DNA from: Marinilabiliaceae bacterium
GTDB lineage: Bacteria > Bacteroidota > Bacteroidia > Bacteroidales > Marinilabiliaceae
NCBI GenBank assembly: GCA_021443545.1
Contig: JABUTU010000010.1
Span: forward strand, 1 to 64,000
Length of the DNA: 64,000 bases
Reading direction: 5' to 3'
A program made the translations under genes and the position numbers. This document shows, piece by piece, positions 54,054-64,000 of this stretch (the stretch's first letter is position 1; each line of letters opens with the position of its first letter). Below the pieces are notes generated by a model. That model was not told the DNA's origin, did no database searches, and saw only the letters and a program-made list of their open reading frames with translations.

Positions 54054-55625
54054 CTACATCTTCACAACAATGCGTTTACTGAGGGCACTCTCCGACCTCA
54101 TCTTGGAGATAGCAGAGACTCTGAAAACATACTTCCTTCTGTCGCTTCGTCTCGTTGCAACAGACAGTTGAATATGACTATCGGACGTAACGGCATAGAT
54201 ATGTTCAGGTCCGAGCATATCAGGCGTTTCTCCCTTCGGGTAACGATAGACACAATAGAACCTTACATTGGTAGTATCGACAGGAAATTCGAGCGACCAT
54301 GAGAGAACTCCTTTTTGTTCTCGTATTATAGGCGAACCAATGTTCCACTTCTCTGAACCGAAACTTTTGAATGGAGTGCGTGCGAATGATGTGTATATGA
54401 TATTCTGCATATCATCCTGAAGTCCATTCAAATCGCGCAGAAACTGCCGATAGCTAAAGAATACACTCCCATTCAGGTTAGCATCATCCCTCACTTTTGC
54501 AATCTGCATTTGCATCTCTTTGTCGTTCTTCCAGTGCTTGGGGCCCTGTGTATTAATTTTAAAGACTGCATGACCTACGAACATCAAGGTCTTTGCTGAC
54601 GCTTGCTCAGACCACCATTTGGTCAACACATCGAAATCCGCAAATTCATAGCCAGACTCCCAATAGACCTGAGGCACTAGGTAGTCAACCAGACCCTGTT
54701 CGGCCCACAACTTGACATCCGCGAATAGGACGTCATAATTGGTTATGCCCGCCCTACTTTGGGAACCATTCTCATCATCCCTAATATTTCGCCACACCCC
54801 GAATGGACTGACCCCAAACTGAACCCATGGCTTGAGAGAATGAACCACCTTCGAGACGTCAGAGATGAAAGCCGTCACATTCGAGCGTCGCCAGTCAGAA
54901 AGAGACAGATTGTCAGGATTATACTTAGAGAACGATGCTGCATCATCGAAGCTCTCACCAGCCACAGGATAGGGATAGAAATAGTCGTCAAAATGTATTC
55001 CATCCACATCATAACGTCTCAACACATCCGACACAACGGATAGCACATACTTCCGGGCTTCTGGCAGACCGGGGTCAAGAATCTTCTTACCACCATATGA
55101 GATGAGCAGTTCTGGATGCTGGTTTATAACATGGCGCTTTGCATAGCGAAACTCCTCTGAAGGCATAGCCCTGAATGGGTTCATCCATGCATGAAGTTCC
55201 AAACCATTTCGATGTGCCGTCTCTATCCAATACTGCAATGCGTCGAACGATTCAAACCTGATAGTATCAGACTCGTGCTCCCACATATAGGAAGTCAAAG
55301 GCTCTATACTACTACGATAGATAGCATCAGAGGCTGGTCGAACCTGCAGAAAGATAGTGTTTAGTTTTAAACTCTTGATATGTCGTACAATTTCATCAAT
55401 ATCTTGTTTCAGACTCTCGACATCATATCTTGTCTCTCGAGGCCAATCAATATTTGCAATTGAGGCGACCCATATCCCACGCATTTCAGCATTTCCTGAA
55501 GATGGGGTTGTATAGGAAGATATCGCTTGCTGAGCTATTGCGTAGATGCATAGAAGAGAAAGCAAAAGTGTAAAAAGAAATCTCATTATTCCAATTAATC
55601 TGGACAAACTCATGTCAACCATCAC
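54054..55625 (-). CDS. Family 10-like glycosyl hydrolase (GHL10/DUF187), secreted
   Basis: 523 aa; 'EMRGIWVASIANIDWPRE', 'LNTIFLQVRPASDAIYRSSIEPLTSYM', 'GLELHAWMNPFRAMP', 'YDVDGIHFDDYFYPYP'. Confidence 0.93.
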   Translation of the reverse strand: MMVDMSLSRLIGIMRFLFTLLLSLLCIYAIAQQAISSYTTPSSGNAEMRGIWVASIANIDWPRETRYDVESLKQDIDEIVRHIKSLKLNTIFLQVRPASDAIYRSSIEPLTSYMWEHESDTIRFESFDALQYWIETAHRNGLELHAWMNPFRAMPSEEFRYAKRHVINQHPELLISYGGKKILDPGLPEARKYVLSVVSDVLRRYDVDGIHFDDYFYPYPVAGESFDDAASFSKYNPDNLSLSDWRRSNVTAFISDVSKVVHSLKPWVQFGVSPFGVWRNIRDDENGSQSRAGITNYDVLFADVKLWAEQGLVDYLVPQVYWESGYEFADFDVLTKWWSEQASAKTLMFVGHAVFKINTQGPKHWKNDKEMQMQIAKVRDDANLNGSVFFSYRQFLRDLNGLQDDMQNIIYTSFARTPFKSFGSEKWNIGSPIIREQKGVLSWSLEFPVDTTNVRFYCVYRYPKGETPDMLGPEHIYAVTSDSHIQLSVATRRSDRRKYVFRVSAISKMRSESALSKRIVVKM

Positions 55626-55645
55626 AATTTCTAAGAAGAGCTATA

Positions 55646-56254
55646 TTAATGGCTGTTTAAATCGTTATTAACCTGCTCAATATATGAGAGCACCTCCTCA
55701 CGTCCCGTCCGACGTTCAGACGAAGTGACAAAATAAGGAGGCATCTCCTCCCACTCCTCGAGCATCTTAAATTTATAGTTCTCTATATTCTCTGCAAGTT
55801 TTGCAGGAGAAAGTTTATCCGCCTTAGTAAAGATCATAGCAAATGGAACGCCATTTTCTCCCAGCATACGCATAAACTCAATATCAATGCGTTGGGGTTC
55901 GTGACGTGAGTCAATCAGAACGAAGAGCACTGCGAGTCGTTCTGAACCAAGAACATACTCAGTAATTAATTTCTGGAACTTATTCTTTTGGTCTTTGGAT
56001 ACCTTTGCGTAACCATAACCAGGGAGATCCACTATGAATAGGCAATCGTTTATCAGAAAATGGTTGATTAGCTGTGTTTTACCAGGTGTTGCCGAGACCT
56101 TTGCCACGTCGCTACGGTTGCAAAGCATATTGATGAGTGATGATTTGCCGACATTACTTCGTCCTATGAATGCATAATCCCAACGCGAATCAACAGGGCA
56201 CTGGCTTAAAGAAGCGCTACTCTTAACGAAGGATGCCTTAGTTATATTAATCAT
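55646..56254 (-). CDS. ysxC: Ribosome biogenesis GTP-binding protein YsxC/EngB
   Basis: 202 aa; 'DYAFIGRSNVGKSSLINMLCNR', 'TPGKTQLINHFLIND', 'DLPGYGYAKVSK', 'FTKADKL'. Confidence 0.96.
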   Translation of the reverse strand: MINITKASFVKSSASLSQCPVDSRWDYAFIGRSNVGKSSLINMLCNRSDVAKVSATPGKTQLINHFLINDCLFIVDLPGYGYAKVSKDQKNKFQKLITEYVLGSERLAVLFVLIDSRHEPQRIDIEFMRMLGENGVPFAMIFTKADKLSPAKLAENIENYKFKMLEEWEEMPPYFVTSSERRTGREEVLSYIEQVNNDLNSH

Positions 56255-56273
56255 CTCTTGAAGCCTACATAAC

Positions 56274-56615
56274 TTATTTCACTGGCAATGGAATACTCAA
56301 AGCCTCCGAGCCATCAGGTGCGATGACACTTCCAGAACCAGCGGGTGCCTGTGGAAGCAAATCCTCCACATTGACGTTGAAAGATGGCACAATTATAAAC
56401 TCTTGCATCTGGGCGTCAAGGGTGAACGGCACATCATCTATACGTATATACATATGATGAACATTTGACAACGTGATGAACTCAGGCACCAACTTAACGT
56501 AGGCACCCTCTCCTTCAAGATAATAATTCTCGAAGTCGAGCAGGAACTCATGCAACGTTGTTCCAGCCTTGATTTGAGGGACTGTTTTCTCAATAAACTC
56601 GTCTATAGTAATCAT
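56274..56615 (-). CDS. Small conserved-looking hypothetical protein in the SpoIIE phosphatase operon
   Basis: 113 aa; starts 7 nt downstream of the preceding SpoIIE gene's stop; no family recognised. Confidence 0.65.
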   Translation of the reverse strand: MITIDEFIEKTVPQIKAGTTLHEFLLDFENYYLEGEGAYVKLVPEFITLSNVHHMYIRIDDVPFTLDAQMQEFIIVPSFNVNVEDLLPQAPAGSGSVIAPDGSEALSIPLPVK

Positions 56616-56621
56616 ATTGTA

Positions 56622-58883
56622 TCACAATTCTGATATTCGCATTCCCATCATTAGAACATCGTCAGTCTGTTCTCCACCATTCTGCCAGGCAAGTAGTTCA
56701 TCGTCCAACGACTTCATCTGAAGGTTCAAAGGTAACATATAATATTTTAAGAACAACTCAGTCATGCGATTTCGCTTCATTTTTTTATACAAAGGACCGC
56801 CTAACTGTGATTCATAACCATCTGATGTCATATAGAGACAATCTCCCTTATGCAAGTCGAGGGTCGTCTCAGCATAGGGTCGCTTCACAAATTCTGGGTC
56901 AGTATCACCAATAGAACGTTTCACACCAGGAATTTTCAACATCTCACCTCTTTCGCGCACGACATACGCTGTGTGGCGTGCAAGAGCAATTGTCATTTTC
57001 TGGGTCGACTCATCTATGCATAGCATCGAAATGTCGACGCTGTCATTACCATGTGAAACGTCATTAGTCATCAGTATATTTCTGATACTGACATCAAGTT
57101 CTGTCAGGAGTTTCAAAGGAGTTGGTTCAGGGATAGAAAGCGCCAAATCATTAAGAATTGTTGAGCTAACCATAGCGATAAACGCCCCTGGTATTCCATG
57201 TCCTGTTGCATCACCAAGACAAATAAACTTCTTACTTCCTAACTGAGAAGTCCAGTAGAAATCGCCACTAATAAGAGTACATGGTTTATATAGTACAAAA
57301 TACTCGGAGATATATTTATTTTCCAACGACTCCTTAGCTGGCAGCATACAATGCTGAATGTTACTTGCGTAACGCATCTGCTCGTGTAGTTCATCATTCT
57401 TTTTTTTCAGTTCTTGCTCTCTCTTCTCTAAAACATTTGTCTGACGCACAACTTCACTCTCTAACCTGTGGTTACGTTGCTTTATCTCGTCCGCATGCTT
57501 ACGCATACGACGTGCATTCATGACAAAGGCAACAAAGGCAACAAGAAGCACAACTAAAAGGAGGACTGCAAATACAATCTGACGCCAGAACTTCATATCA
57601 CTGATATGGTTCATCTGATGTTTCAACTGCAAGTCTTGCGAGAGGACTGTTGTATCGCGACTATATTGGTAACTCTTGTATGCAACATTATGGCGGATAC
57701 TCTCTTTTTTCAACGAATCCAGTATTAAATACCGATTCTTCAATACGGAGTAGGCGCACTGATAATCTGCCTTTCTGAAACATAGCCACGATGAATATGC
57801 CATATAACGCATATAATCCGCTATCGACTCCTCCTTGACCCTATCTGGGTCCATTAAAGACAACTCAATACGAGCTGAATCAAGTTGCATTGATGATATG
57901 AAATACCTGACAAAGAGCATTCTCGTTGCTACTGGGAGGTCATTGTTGGGCTCGTTATTTTCCATTTCGCTCAGAATACCAAGGTAGTTTCTTGCCTTCT
58001 CGAAATCCTCTTGCTCAATATAGTAGAGTACCAATACTTCATACAGACCAGTTTCGCGGAGGTATCTTACATCACCATCCTTCGTCATCTCTTCAAGAAT
58101 TCTAACGCAATGTCTTTGCATCGCCACATTCTTGATGGAGTCGGACAGATAGAACAGGGCAACGTTATAGACGCACTCCTCCATCTTATCGCCACGCACC
58201 AATGTCCGTTCCATCTGCGACACATAATTACGACACTCTGTAATATCACCTAATTGCAAGTAGGAACGTTGCAGTTTGTTAAGTATAGAGAATCGATATC
58301 CCTGCATATTCTCATGATCGCAGAACTCCAAGACGCTCTTGTAGCCCTCTATTGCTGTAGCATAGTTACCAACCGACTCCTCATTTGTGTAGATATACGT
58401 CTGAGCGTCCACATAGACCTTATGGTCATCTATCTCCCTTGCTATGTTTGCAGCTCTTGCATACTGACGCAAAGCCTCTTTTACATTTCCTTTCTCCCTT
58501 TCTATATCTGCCAAAAGCATAAGAGCCGACATCTTACGATTAAGAATCCGCTTGTCAAGTGTCTTATGCCTGTCGTAATACTCCATACACTCCCTTAGGA
58601 TTGCACGAGTCTGATCGACATTGCCAATTGAGTAGTATGTCCATGCCATCTCCTGCTTTGCGTATGCCCTGTCGTAATCATTATCAGCCAGGAAATAGGC
58701 ATCGCTAAGCACCTTAAGAGCACTATCTGTCTGCGAACTATAGTAGAACGTATCAGCCTTGTTTATGAGTCCATAGAATCGTTCAGACAATTCACCTCCA
58801 TGCGTACAGGAGTAGAGTAATAACCCTCCCCCCGCACACAATGCAGAGAAGCAAATTAATATGAATTGTCTGTTATACTTCAT
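56622..58883 (-). CDS. SpoIIE-type PP2C protein phosphatase with TPR sensor region and TM helix
   Basis: 753 aa; TPR-like repeats; TM 'IVFAVLLLVVLLVAFVAFVMNARR'; coiled coil; 'ISGDFYWTSQLGSKKFICLGDATGHGIPGAFIAMVSS'; C-terminal 'QTDDVLMMGMRI'. Confidence 0.92.
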   Translation of the reverse strand: MKYNRQFILICFSALCAGGGLLLYSCTHGGELSERFYGLINKADTFYYSSQTDSALKVLSDAYFLADNDYDRAYAKQEMAWTYYSIGNVDQTRAILRECMEYYDRHKTLDKRILNRKMSALMLLADIEREKGNVKEALRQYARAANIAREIDDHKVYVDAQTYIYTNEESVGNYATAIEGYKSVLEFCDHENMQGYRFSILNKLQRSYLQLGDITECRNYVSQMERTLVRGDKMEECVYNVALFYLSDSIKNVAMQRHCVRILEEMTKDGDVRYLRETGLYEVLVLYYIEQEDFEKARNYLGILSEMENNEPNNDLPVATRMLFVRYFISSMQLDSARIELSLMDPDRVKEESIADYMRYMAYSSWLCFRKADYQCAYSVLKNRYLILDSLKKESIRHNVAYKSYQYSRDTTVLSQDLQLKHQMNHISDMKFWRQIVFAVLLLVVLLVAFVAFVMNARRMRKHADEIKQRNHRLESEVVRQTNVLEKREQELKKKNDELHEQMRYASNIQHCMLPAKESLENKYISEYFVLYKPCTLISGDFYWTSQLGSKKFICLGDATGHGIPGAFIAMVSSTILNDLALSIPEPTPLKLLTELDVSIRNILMTNDVSHGNDSVDISMLCIDESTQKMTIALARHTAYVVRERGEMLKIPGVKRSIGDTDPEFVKRPYAETTLDLHKGDCLYMTSDGYESQLGGPLYKKMKRNRMTELFLKYYMLPLNLQMKSLDDELLAWQNGGEQTDDVLMMGMRISEL

Positions 58884-58887
58884 TTTA

Positions 58888-61191
58888 CTATACCGTTATA
58901 ACCATCAAAAGAATATCGTCGGCCTGAACGCTGCTACCCTTCCACATGTTGAGTTGCTGTCGAATATTATTCTGTCTGTCAACAGGGTTCATGGTCATCG
59001 TCGTTTTGATTATTTCAAGCAGTCCTGATAGTTTCAGTTTCTGCATTGTTTCACCATTAATCAGGGATGTCAAACCATCAGTATAAAGATATAAGACATC
59101 TCCCTTATCCATCTGCACCTCTCTATCGGAGAAAGCTCTCAGAGCGAACTGCTCTACATCCTCTCCAATATGCCTCTTTGTACCATGAATTACGATTGCC
59201 TCACCACCTTTTACGACAACGAGGCTTTGGCTTGCAGATGACACATTCAGCATCATAGTATCTGTATTATACACGCATACTGTCATATCTATACCATCTC
59301 TTGCATGAAGAGTCGGCATCATTCGTTTCAGCTGTTCATGCATCTTTTCGAGCAACTCGCCAGCTGTGAGGCGGTCCCCGAAACGGCGCACCACCTCATT
59401 AACCAATGTAAGCCCCACCATTGACATCATTGCGCCAGGTATACCATGACCAGAGCCATCAGCAGAACATATAATGATTCGATTGCCAAGTTTTGTATAC
59501 CAATAGAAATCTCCTGATGTAATCTCATAAGGGCGGTATATTATGAATGCGTGCGAGAACCAGCCATCGTCTTGCAACTTCTCCCTTGTTGGCAGCAACC
59601 CTTGTTGTATTCTCTTAGCGTAGTTCTGCGACCGAATGATATCAGTATTTTTTTGGCTTATCTGCTCATTCTGCTTTCGCAATGTTTCAGTATGCCGGCT
59701 CACCTCCTCTTGTAGCTGCTTTTGGATACTTATGTTGAGTTGCTCGTCAGCCTTATGTCTTCGCCTTGCCACCATAAAGGATATAATGACAATGACTACA
59801 ATCAGGAATACTGCTACTATGGTCAACAGTACTAATCGATTACTCACCACCATGACATTTGCACCAGACTCGTACAACAATGATTTCTGACGCAAGATTG
59901 TGGTGTCGGTCTGAAATATCGAAGAGAGGTCGTCCTGACGTATCTTAGTATGCGTCGTAGCTATAGTATCTGCCGTCAAGACACGTTTATTGATTACCTC
60001 GCAGGCCTTGTTATATTGTTTTAATCCAACGTAGACGCCTTCATAGCAATCGTAATATAGCTCAACAAAGTCAAAACGCCTCATCATACCCTGAGGTACC
60101 GACATACTCTCAAGTATGCTCTTTGCTTGTTCATAATGCTTTAGTGTGACGCAGTTCATTGCCTTTATTAATGGAATGAAATCGTCTGAATATCGATCAC
60201 TCTGCTTAAACTCGTGGGAGGCATAGGATATCTCCTTACACTTGTTGAGGTACAACTCACTCTCTTGCACATTTCCAACCAACGCCATCAGTTTAGCTCG
60301 TTGTATATAACACTTCCACAACTTTGCAGGAGCTGAGATGAGTTCACTGAGATTAAGCAGTTGTACCGACAAGCCCATAGCCTCTTCAAACCTCTTCTGT
60401 TGTATGAGGTAGTCCACTTTCGACTGAAGATAAAAGACCTCTAAATGAGGTTTTGTCCTGTAGTATCCAACTCTATCAATATCTCTCATATAACTGTCTG
60501 CCATATCATTAGAGCATAGCAGGGAGTAGATTCTGAATAGTTGGACCATAGAAAAGAAGTAAATATCCTTAACATTCATCTGGTCGCTACGAATAGCGAC
60601 TTCCCTTGCCTTCTGAGCAGCATTTGAGTACATGTCAGAACGAATAAAACTCTCTGCTTGCATATAGGAACAATAAAGAGTTATAATTTCGTCTCCCGCA
60701 TTCTGAGCCATCTCGCCCGCCTTTCGGAATAGTTGAACCGCCCGTTGCCGACACTCAAGCATATCGAGATATGCCAGAACAGTCTGCGCTATATATGCTC
60801 CTCTCTTCTTTTGCAACTCTTCAGCATGGTCAAAGTAAGTCAGGGCAGACTCAAGTAATTCCCTTCCTTCAAACGATATCCCCATCTGAGCCTTCAGCGC
60901 TATGTTAATGGAATGAGATGTGAAATATGTCGTAGAATCACACACTGCCCTCATTGCCATATTACTCCATCGCTCAGAGCCCCGGAGGTTATTGTTCATA
61001 TAATAGACTATTGCCGAATCAATCGCCGAATAACATAGTTCCGACAACTGCTTTTTATTGGATGACGATGCCTCGTCCTGCTGCGCTGCAACAGGCTCTA
61101 ATGCGCCTACAAACGACAGCACAACGGCAACCAGCATGCATAGAACCCGACGCAAGCTGCAAACTATATTTTCTATATTCCACAAAAGCAT
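58888..61191 (-). CDS. SpoIIE-type PP2C protein phosphatase with TPR sensor region and TM helix (paralogue)
   Basis: 767 aa; signal peptide; TPR-like region; TM 'LVLLTIVAVFLIVVIVIISFMVARRR'; 'TSGDFYWYTKLGNRIIICSADGSGHGIPGAMMSMVG'; 'VQADDILLMVITV'. Confidence 0.92.
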   Translation of the reverse strand: MLLWNIENIVCSLRRVLCMLVAVVLSFVGALEPVAAQQDEASSSNKKQLSELCYSAIDSAIVYYMNNNLRGSERWSNMAMRAVCDSTTYFTSHSINIALKAQMGISFEGRELLESALTYFDHAEELQKKRGAYIAQTVLAYLDMLECRQRAVQLFRKAGEMAQNAGDEIITLYCSYMQAESFIRSDMYSNAAQKAREVAIRSDQMNVKDIYFFSMVQLFRIYSLLCSNDMADSYMRDIDRVGYYRTKPHLEVFYLQSKVDYLIQQKRFEEAMGLSVQLLNLSELISAPAKLWKCYIQRAKLMALVGNVQESELYLNKCKEISYASHEFKQSDRYSDDFIPLIKAMNCVTLKHYEQAKSILESMSVPQGMMRRFDFVELYYDCYEGVYVGLKQYNKACEVINKRVLTADTIATTHTKIRQDDLSSIFQTDTTILRQKSLLYESGANVMVVSNRLVLLTIVAVFLIVVIVIISFMVARRRHKADEQLNISIQKQLQEEVSRHTETLRKQNEQISQKNTDIIRSQNYAKRIQQGLLPTREKLQDDGWFSHAFIIYRPYEITSGDFYWYTKLGNRIIICSADGSGHGIPGAMMSMVGLTLVNEVVRRFGDRLTAGELLEKMHEQLKRMMPTLHARDGIDMTVCVYNTDTMMLNVSSASQSLVVVKGGEAIVIHGTKRHIGEDVEQFALRAFSDREVQMDKGDVLYLYTDGLTSLINGETMQKLKLSGLLEIIKTTMTMNPVDRQNNIRQQLNMWKGSSVQADDILLMVITV

Positions 61192-61338
61192 AAATTGTTT
61201 TACTCTATCAATAGTTAAATAGTTTCAAAAACATATCGTTTCGATTATCATTTGCTTATGTCACTTTATTTTTCACCTCTTATTAGTCAGACTCTGTAAA
61301 TAGAGCAGTATAGGCCTATAGGTCTATGTCGAAATAAA

Positions 61339-61382
61339 GTTAACGGGGTGTGTCTGGAATCCTGACACACCCCGTTAACTGT
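61339..61382 (-). terminator. Very strong intrinsic terminator downstream of aspS
   Basis: 16-bp perfect stem gttaacggggtgtgtc (61339-61354) with gacacaccccgttaac (61364-61379); minus-strand continuation is T-rich (tttattt). Confidence 0.8.
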
Positions 61383-61420
61383 TAGAGACTTCTAAAAAAT
61401 AGAAGCGCTCATTAACACAT

Positions 61421-63181
61421 TTACAATTTTATCTCCCGCACATCAAGATAGAGTTCATCGAGTTGTTTCTGATCAATCTTAGATGGTGCATCGAGCATCA
61501 CATCGCGACCTGAGTTGTTCTTAGGGAATGCTATACAGTCGCGGATTGAATCGAGTTCTGCGAAGAGACTCACCCAACGATCAAGACCATAAGCTAGACC
61601 GCCATGAGGTGGTGCTCCGAACTTGAAAGCATTCATCAAGAATCCAAACTGCTCCTGTGCCTTCTCTGGTGTAAAACCAAGAATATTGAATATCTTAGCC
61701 TGCAGCTCTGAGTCGTGGATACGTATTGAACCACCACCTACTTCGACGCCATTGATAACCATATCATAGGCATTTGCACGAACCTCAGCAGGATTGGTGT
61801 CTAACAATGGGATATCCTCTGGCTTTGGAGAAGTGAAAGGATGATGCATAGCCATCAGTCGTCCCTCCTCCTCGCTCCATTCGTACATCGGGAAATCTAT
61901 TACCCATAGACACGAGAACTTATCTTTCGGGCGCAGACCGAGTTGATTACCCATCTCAAGGCGCAGTTCACACAATTGCTTGCGTGTTTTCATTGTGTCG
62001 TCACCCGAGAGGATGAGGATGAGATCCCCTGGCTCTGCGCTGAATGCAGCCTTCATCTCCTGAAGTTTCTCTTGCGAATAGAATTTATCAACGCTCGACT
62101 TAACGCTTCCATCAGCCTCTACTCGTGCATAAACCAAACCTTTGGCTCCTATTTGAGGACGCTTGACAAACTCTGTGAGCTGGTCGAGCTGTTTCCTGGT
62201 ATATACGGCTGCACCCTTAGCACATATACCACCTATGTATGCAGCGTTATCAAAAACAGCGAAACCCGACCCCTTCATGATATCCATGAGCTCGACAAAC
62301 TTCATATCGAAACGCGTATCGGGCTTGTCAGAACCATAATACTTCATTGCATCATGCCATGTCATACGAGGGAAAGACTCAGCTATATCGAGACCACGTA
62401 TTGTTTTGAATAGATGCTTAGCCATACCTTCGAAGAGGGTGATGATATCCTCTTGCTCAACAAACGACATCTCACAGTCGATTTGAGTAAACTCTGGCTG
62501 ACGGTCAGCACGAAGGTCCTCGTCGCGAAAACACTTGACAATTTGGAAATAGCGGTCGAACCCAGCAACCATAAGAAGTTGCTTTAGTGTCTGAGGACTC
62601 TGGGGCAGAGCATAGAACTGACCTGGGTTCATACGACTTGGAACGACGAAGTCACGTGCTCCCTCAGGTGTCGAACCGATGAGGACAGGTGTCTCAACCT
62701 CAAGAAATCCTTTTGAGTCGAGATATGAACGCACTTCGAAGGCCATTTTATGACGAAGTTCCAGATTCTTACGCACACACGAGCGACGCAGGTCAAGATA
62801 TCTATACTTCATACGCAGGTCATCGCCTCCATCTGTGTTATCCTCAATGGTAAATGGAGGAGTCTGAGCTGTATTGAGTATGTTGAGTTCGCTTACGATA
62901 ATCTCGACATCACCTGTCGGGATATTCTTGTTCTTACTCTCTCGCTCGTTTACGACACCAACAATCTGAACGACATATTCGCGACCGAGATGGTTTGCCT
63001 TTTCACAAAGCTCTGCATCAATCGAATCGTTAAAGACCAACTGTGTAATGCCATATCTGTCACGCAAGTCAGCGAATGTCATTCCGCCCATCTTACGTGT
63101 ACGCTGTATCCAACCCGCCAAAGTAACGGTCTTGCCGGCGTCGCTCAATCGCAATTCGCCACAAGTATTAGTTCTGTACAT
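61421..63181 (-). CDS. aspS: Aspartyl-tRNA synthetase
   Basis: 586 aa; '[42 protein letters not shown]', 'KYRYLDLRR', '[23 protein letters not shown]', '[12 protein letters not shown]'. Confidence 0.98.
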   Translation of the reverse strand: MYRTNTCGELRLSDAGKTVTLAGWIQRTRKMGGMTFADLRDRYGITQLVFNDSIDAELCEKANHLGREYVVQIVGVVNERESKNKNIPTGDVEIIVSELNILNTAQTPPFTIEDNTDGGDDLRMKYRYLDLRRSCVRKNLELRHKMAFEVRSYLDSKGFLEVETPVLIGSTPEGARDFVVPSRMNPGQFYALPQSPQTLKQLLMVAGFDRYFQIVKCFRDEDLRADRQPEFTQIDCEMSFVEQEDIITLFEGMAKHLFKTIRGLDIAESFPRMTWHDAMKYYGSDKPDTRFDMKFVELMDIMKGSGFAVFDNAAYIGGICAKGAAVYTRKQLDQLTEFVKRPQIGAKGLVYARVEADGSVKSSVDKFYSQEKLQEMKAAFSAEPGDLILILSGDDTMKTRKQLCELRLEMGNQLGLRPKDKFSCLWVIDFPMYEWSEEEGRLMAMHHPFTSPKPEDIPLLDTNPAEVRANAYDMVINGVEVGGGSIRIHDSELQAKIFNILGFTPEKAQEQFGFLMNAFKFGAPPHGGLAYGLDRWVSLFAELDSIRDCIAFPKNNSGRDVMLDAPSKIDQKQLDELYLDVREIKL

Positions 63182-63221
63182 CTCTGTATATTGTTTATTT
63201 TTTACTCTTTCGTCTAAATTC

Positions 63222-64000
63222 CTACAAATCAGCTTCCGCTAATTCCATGTACGACTTGAACATATGATGTTCAAAGGCATCTTCAGCATTCTTGGGATGT
63301 CTTCTGTGATACTCTTCATCCGGCATCATAATGATAAAGTCACCAGCTCTCTGATAATTAGCACATCTTTCAAGCTGTGGCATATCATAACCTTCGTACA
63401 TATCCTCCAGCATACCGCCCAATGTCTTTCCCAAATAACGTGTCAGCTTTTTCTCTGACTTGCGTGTAGGTCTGCGCAAAATAGTGATGAGTGCCTTAAA
63501 CTTCACCTTATCCATTCTATTCATCTTTCCCATCTTTGCCACATCATCAATACGTGCAAATGGGTTGGTCGGATTGAAATCGTCTGGAGTCTGCACGCTC
63601 ATGGGTGTCTCAGGCACCCAATCATCGGCATTGACGACATTGAAAGCCCAGCCGCCACGTGTCATTCTGCCATAAGACATTGCAAAGGCATAGTTTCCTG
63701 GCTTAGGCGCAGCACTGCAGTAGGTCTTGAACTGCATATCTTTATGAAACTCTCCAAGTTCCTGCTTGCGAAGCAGAAAGGCTGTCATCAGATATGTTAT
63801 GGCACCACCCTGACTATGACCAGTCAGAATACAATCCCTTATGCCAGCGTTATAACATGAATCCAGTTTTGATATGATATCTTCCTGCATCGAGAGCATA
63901 CATCCAAGCCACCCAACGTGTACGCATGCTGACGTATCAGATGAGAGAGAGTATTTATACTTTTTACCAAGAGTATAAAATCCATTAGCCTTTGTTATTC
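63222..64000 (-). CDS. Class 3 lipase-like alpha/beta hydrolase (5' end truncated by the window)
   Basis: '[22 protein letters not shown]' nucleophile elbow. The frame stays open upstream of the listed Met to the window edge (...[40 protein letters not shown]). Confidence 0.82.
   Translation of the reverse strand, partial: ITKANGFYTLGKKYKYSLSSDTSACVHVGWLGCMLSMQEDIISKLDSCYNAGIRDCILTGHSQGGAITYLMTAFLLRKQELGEFHKDMQFKTYCSAAPKPGNYAFAMSYGRMTRGGWAFNVVNADDWVPETPMSVQTPDDFNPTNPFARIDDVAKMGKMNRMDKVKFKALITILRRPTRKSEKKLTRYLGKTLGGMLEDMYEGYDMPQLERCANYQRAGDFIIMMPDEEYHRRHPKNAEDAFEHHMFKSYMELAEADL

Noticed and set aside
61943-62413. 156-aa + ORF antisense to aspS
   Set aside because: Lies inside aspS; no independent support.

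Overview
This 64 kb window is chromosomal DNA from a Bacteroidota (Bacteroidales-like) bacterium. Supporting signs are TAnnTTTG promoter boxes, T9SS-type C-terminal sorting domains, a TonB-dependent receptor, DUF3467 and DUF4143. I found no rRNA, tRNA, CRISPR array, prophage or intact insertion sequence. Core genes: purL, leuS, aspS, ysxC/engB, rseP, a phospho-sugar mutase, a ROK sugar kinase and a tamB-like gene. Accessory and surface genes: a ~3.9k-residue fibronectin-III/MBG-like repeat protein with a T9SS tail, two or three other putative T9SS cargo proteins, a TonB receptor plus lipoprotein pair, and a GH29 fucosidase/mutarotase/AraC locus. There is also an unassigned 1654-aa secreted protein with a polyacidic tail, divergent from a compact six-gene envelope operon. 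A tandem pair of TPR/TM/SpoIIE-type PP2C phosphatases is followed by a 113-aa protein of unknown function. Most notable structures not explained by ordinary annotation: (i) a three-unit higher-order DNA repeat (~654 bp) at the 3' end of the giant gene; (ii) 22-bp-period iteron-like repeats upstream of the DUF4143 ATPase; (iii) the 1654-aa protein; (iv) the twin SpoIIE module; (v) a ~100-residue insertion in RseP; (vi) a 36-codon ORF resembling the C-terminus of Rpn/PD-(D/E)XK nucleases, absent from the ORF track; (vii) a palindrome-rich leader upstream of the ROK kinase. All calls were made by eye, with no database searches.
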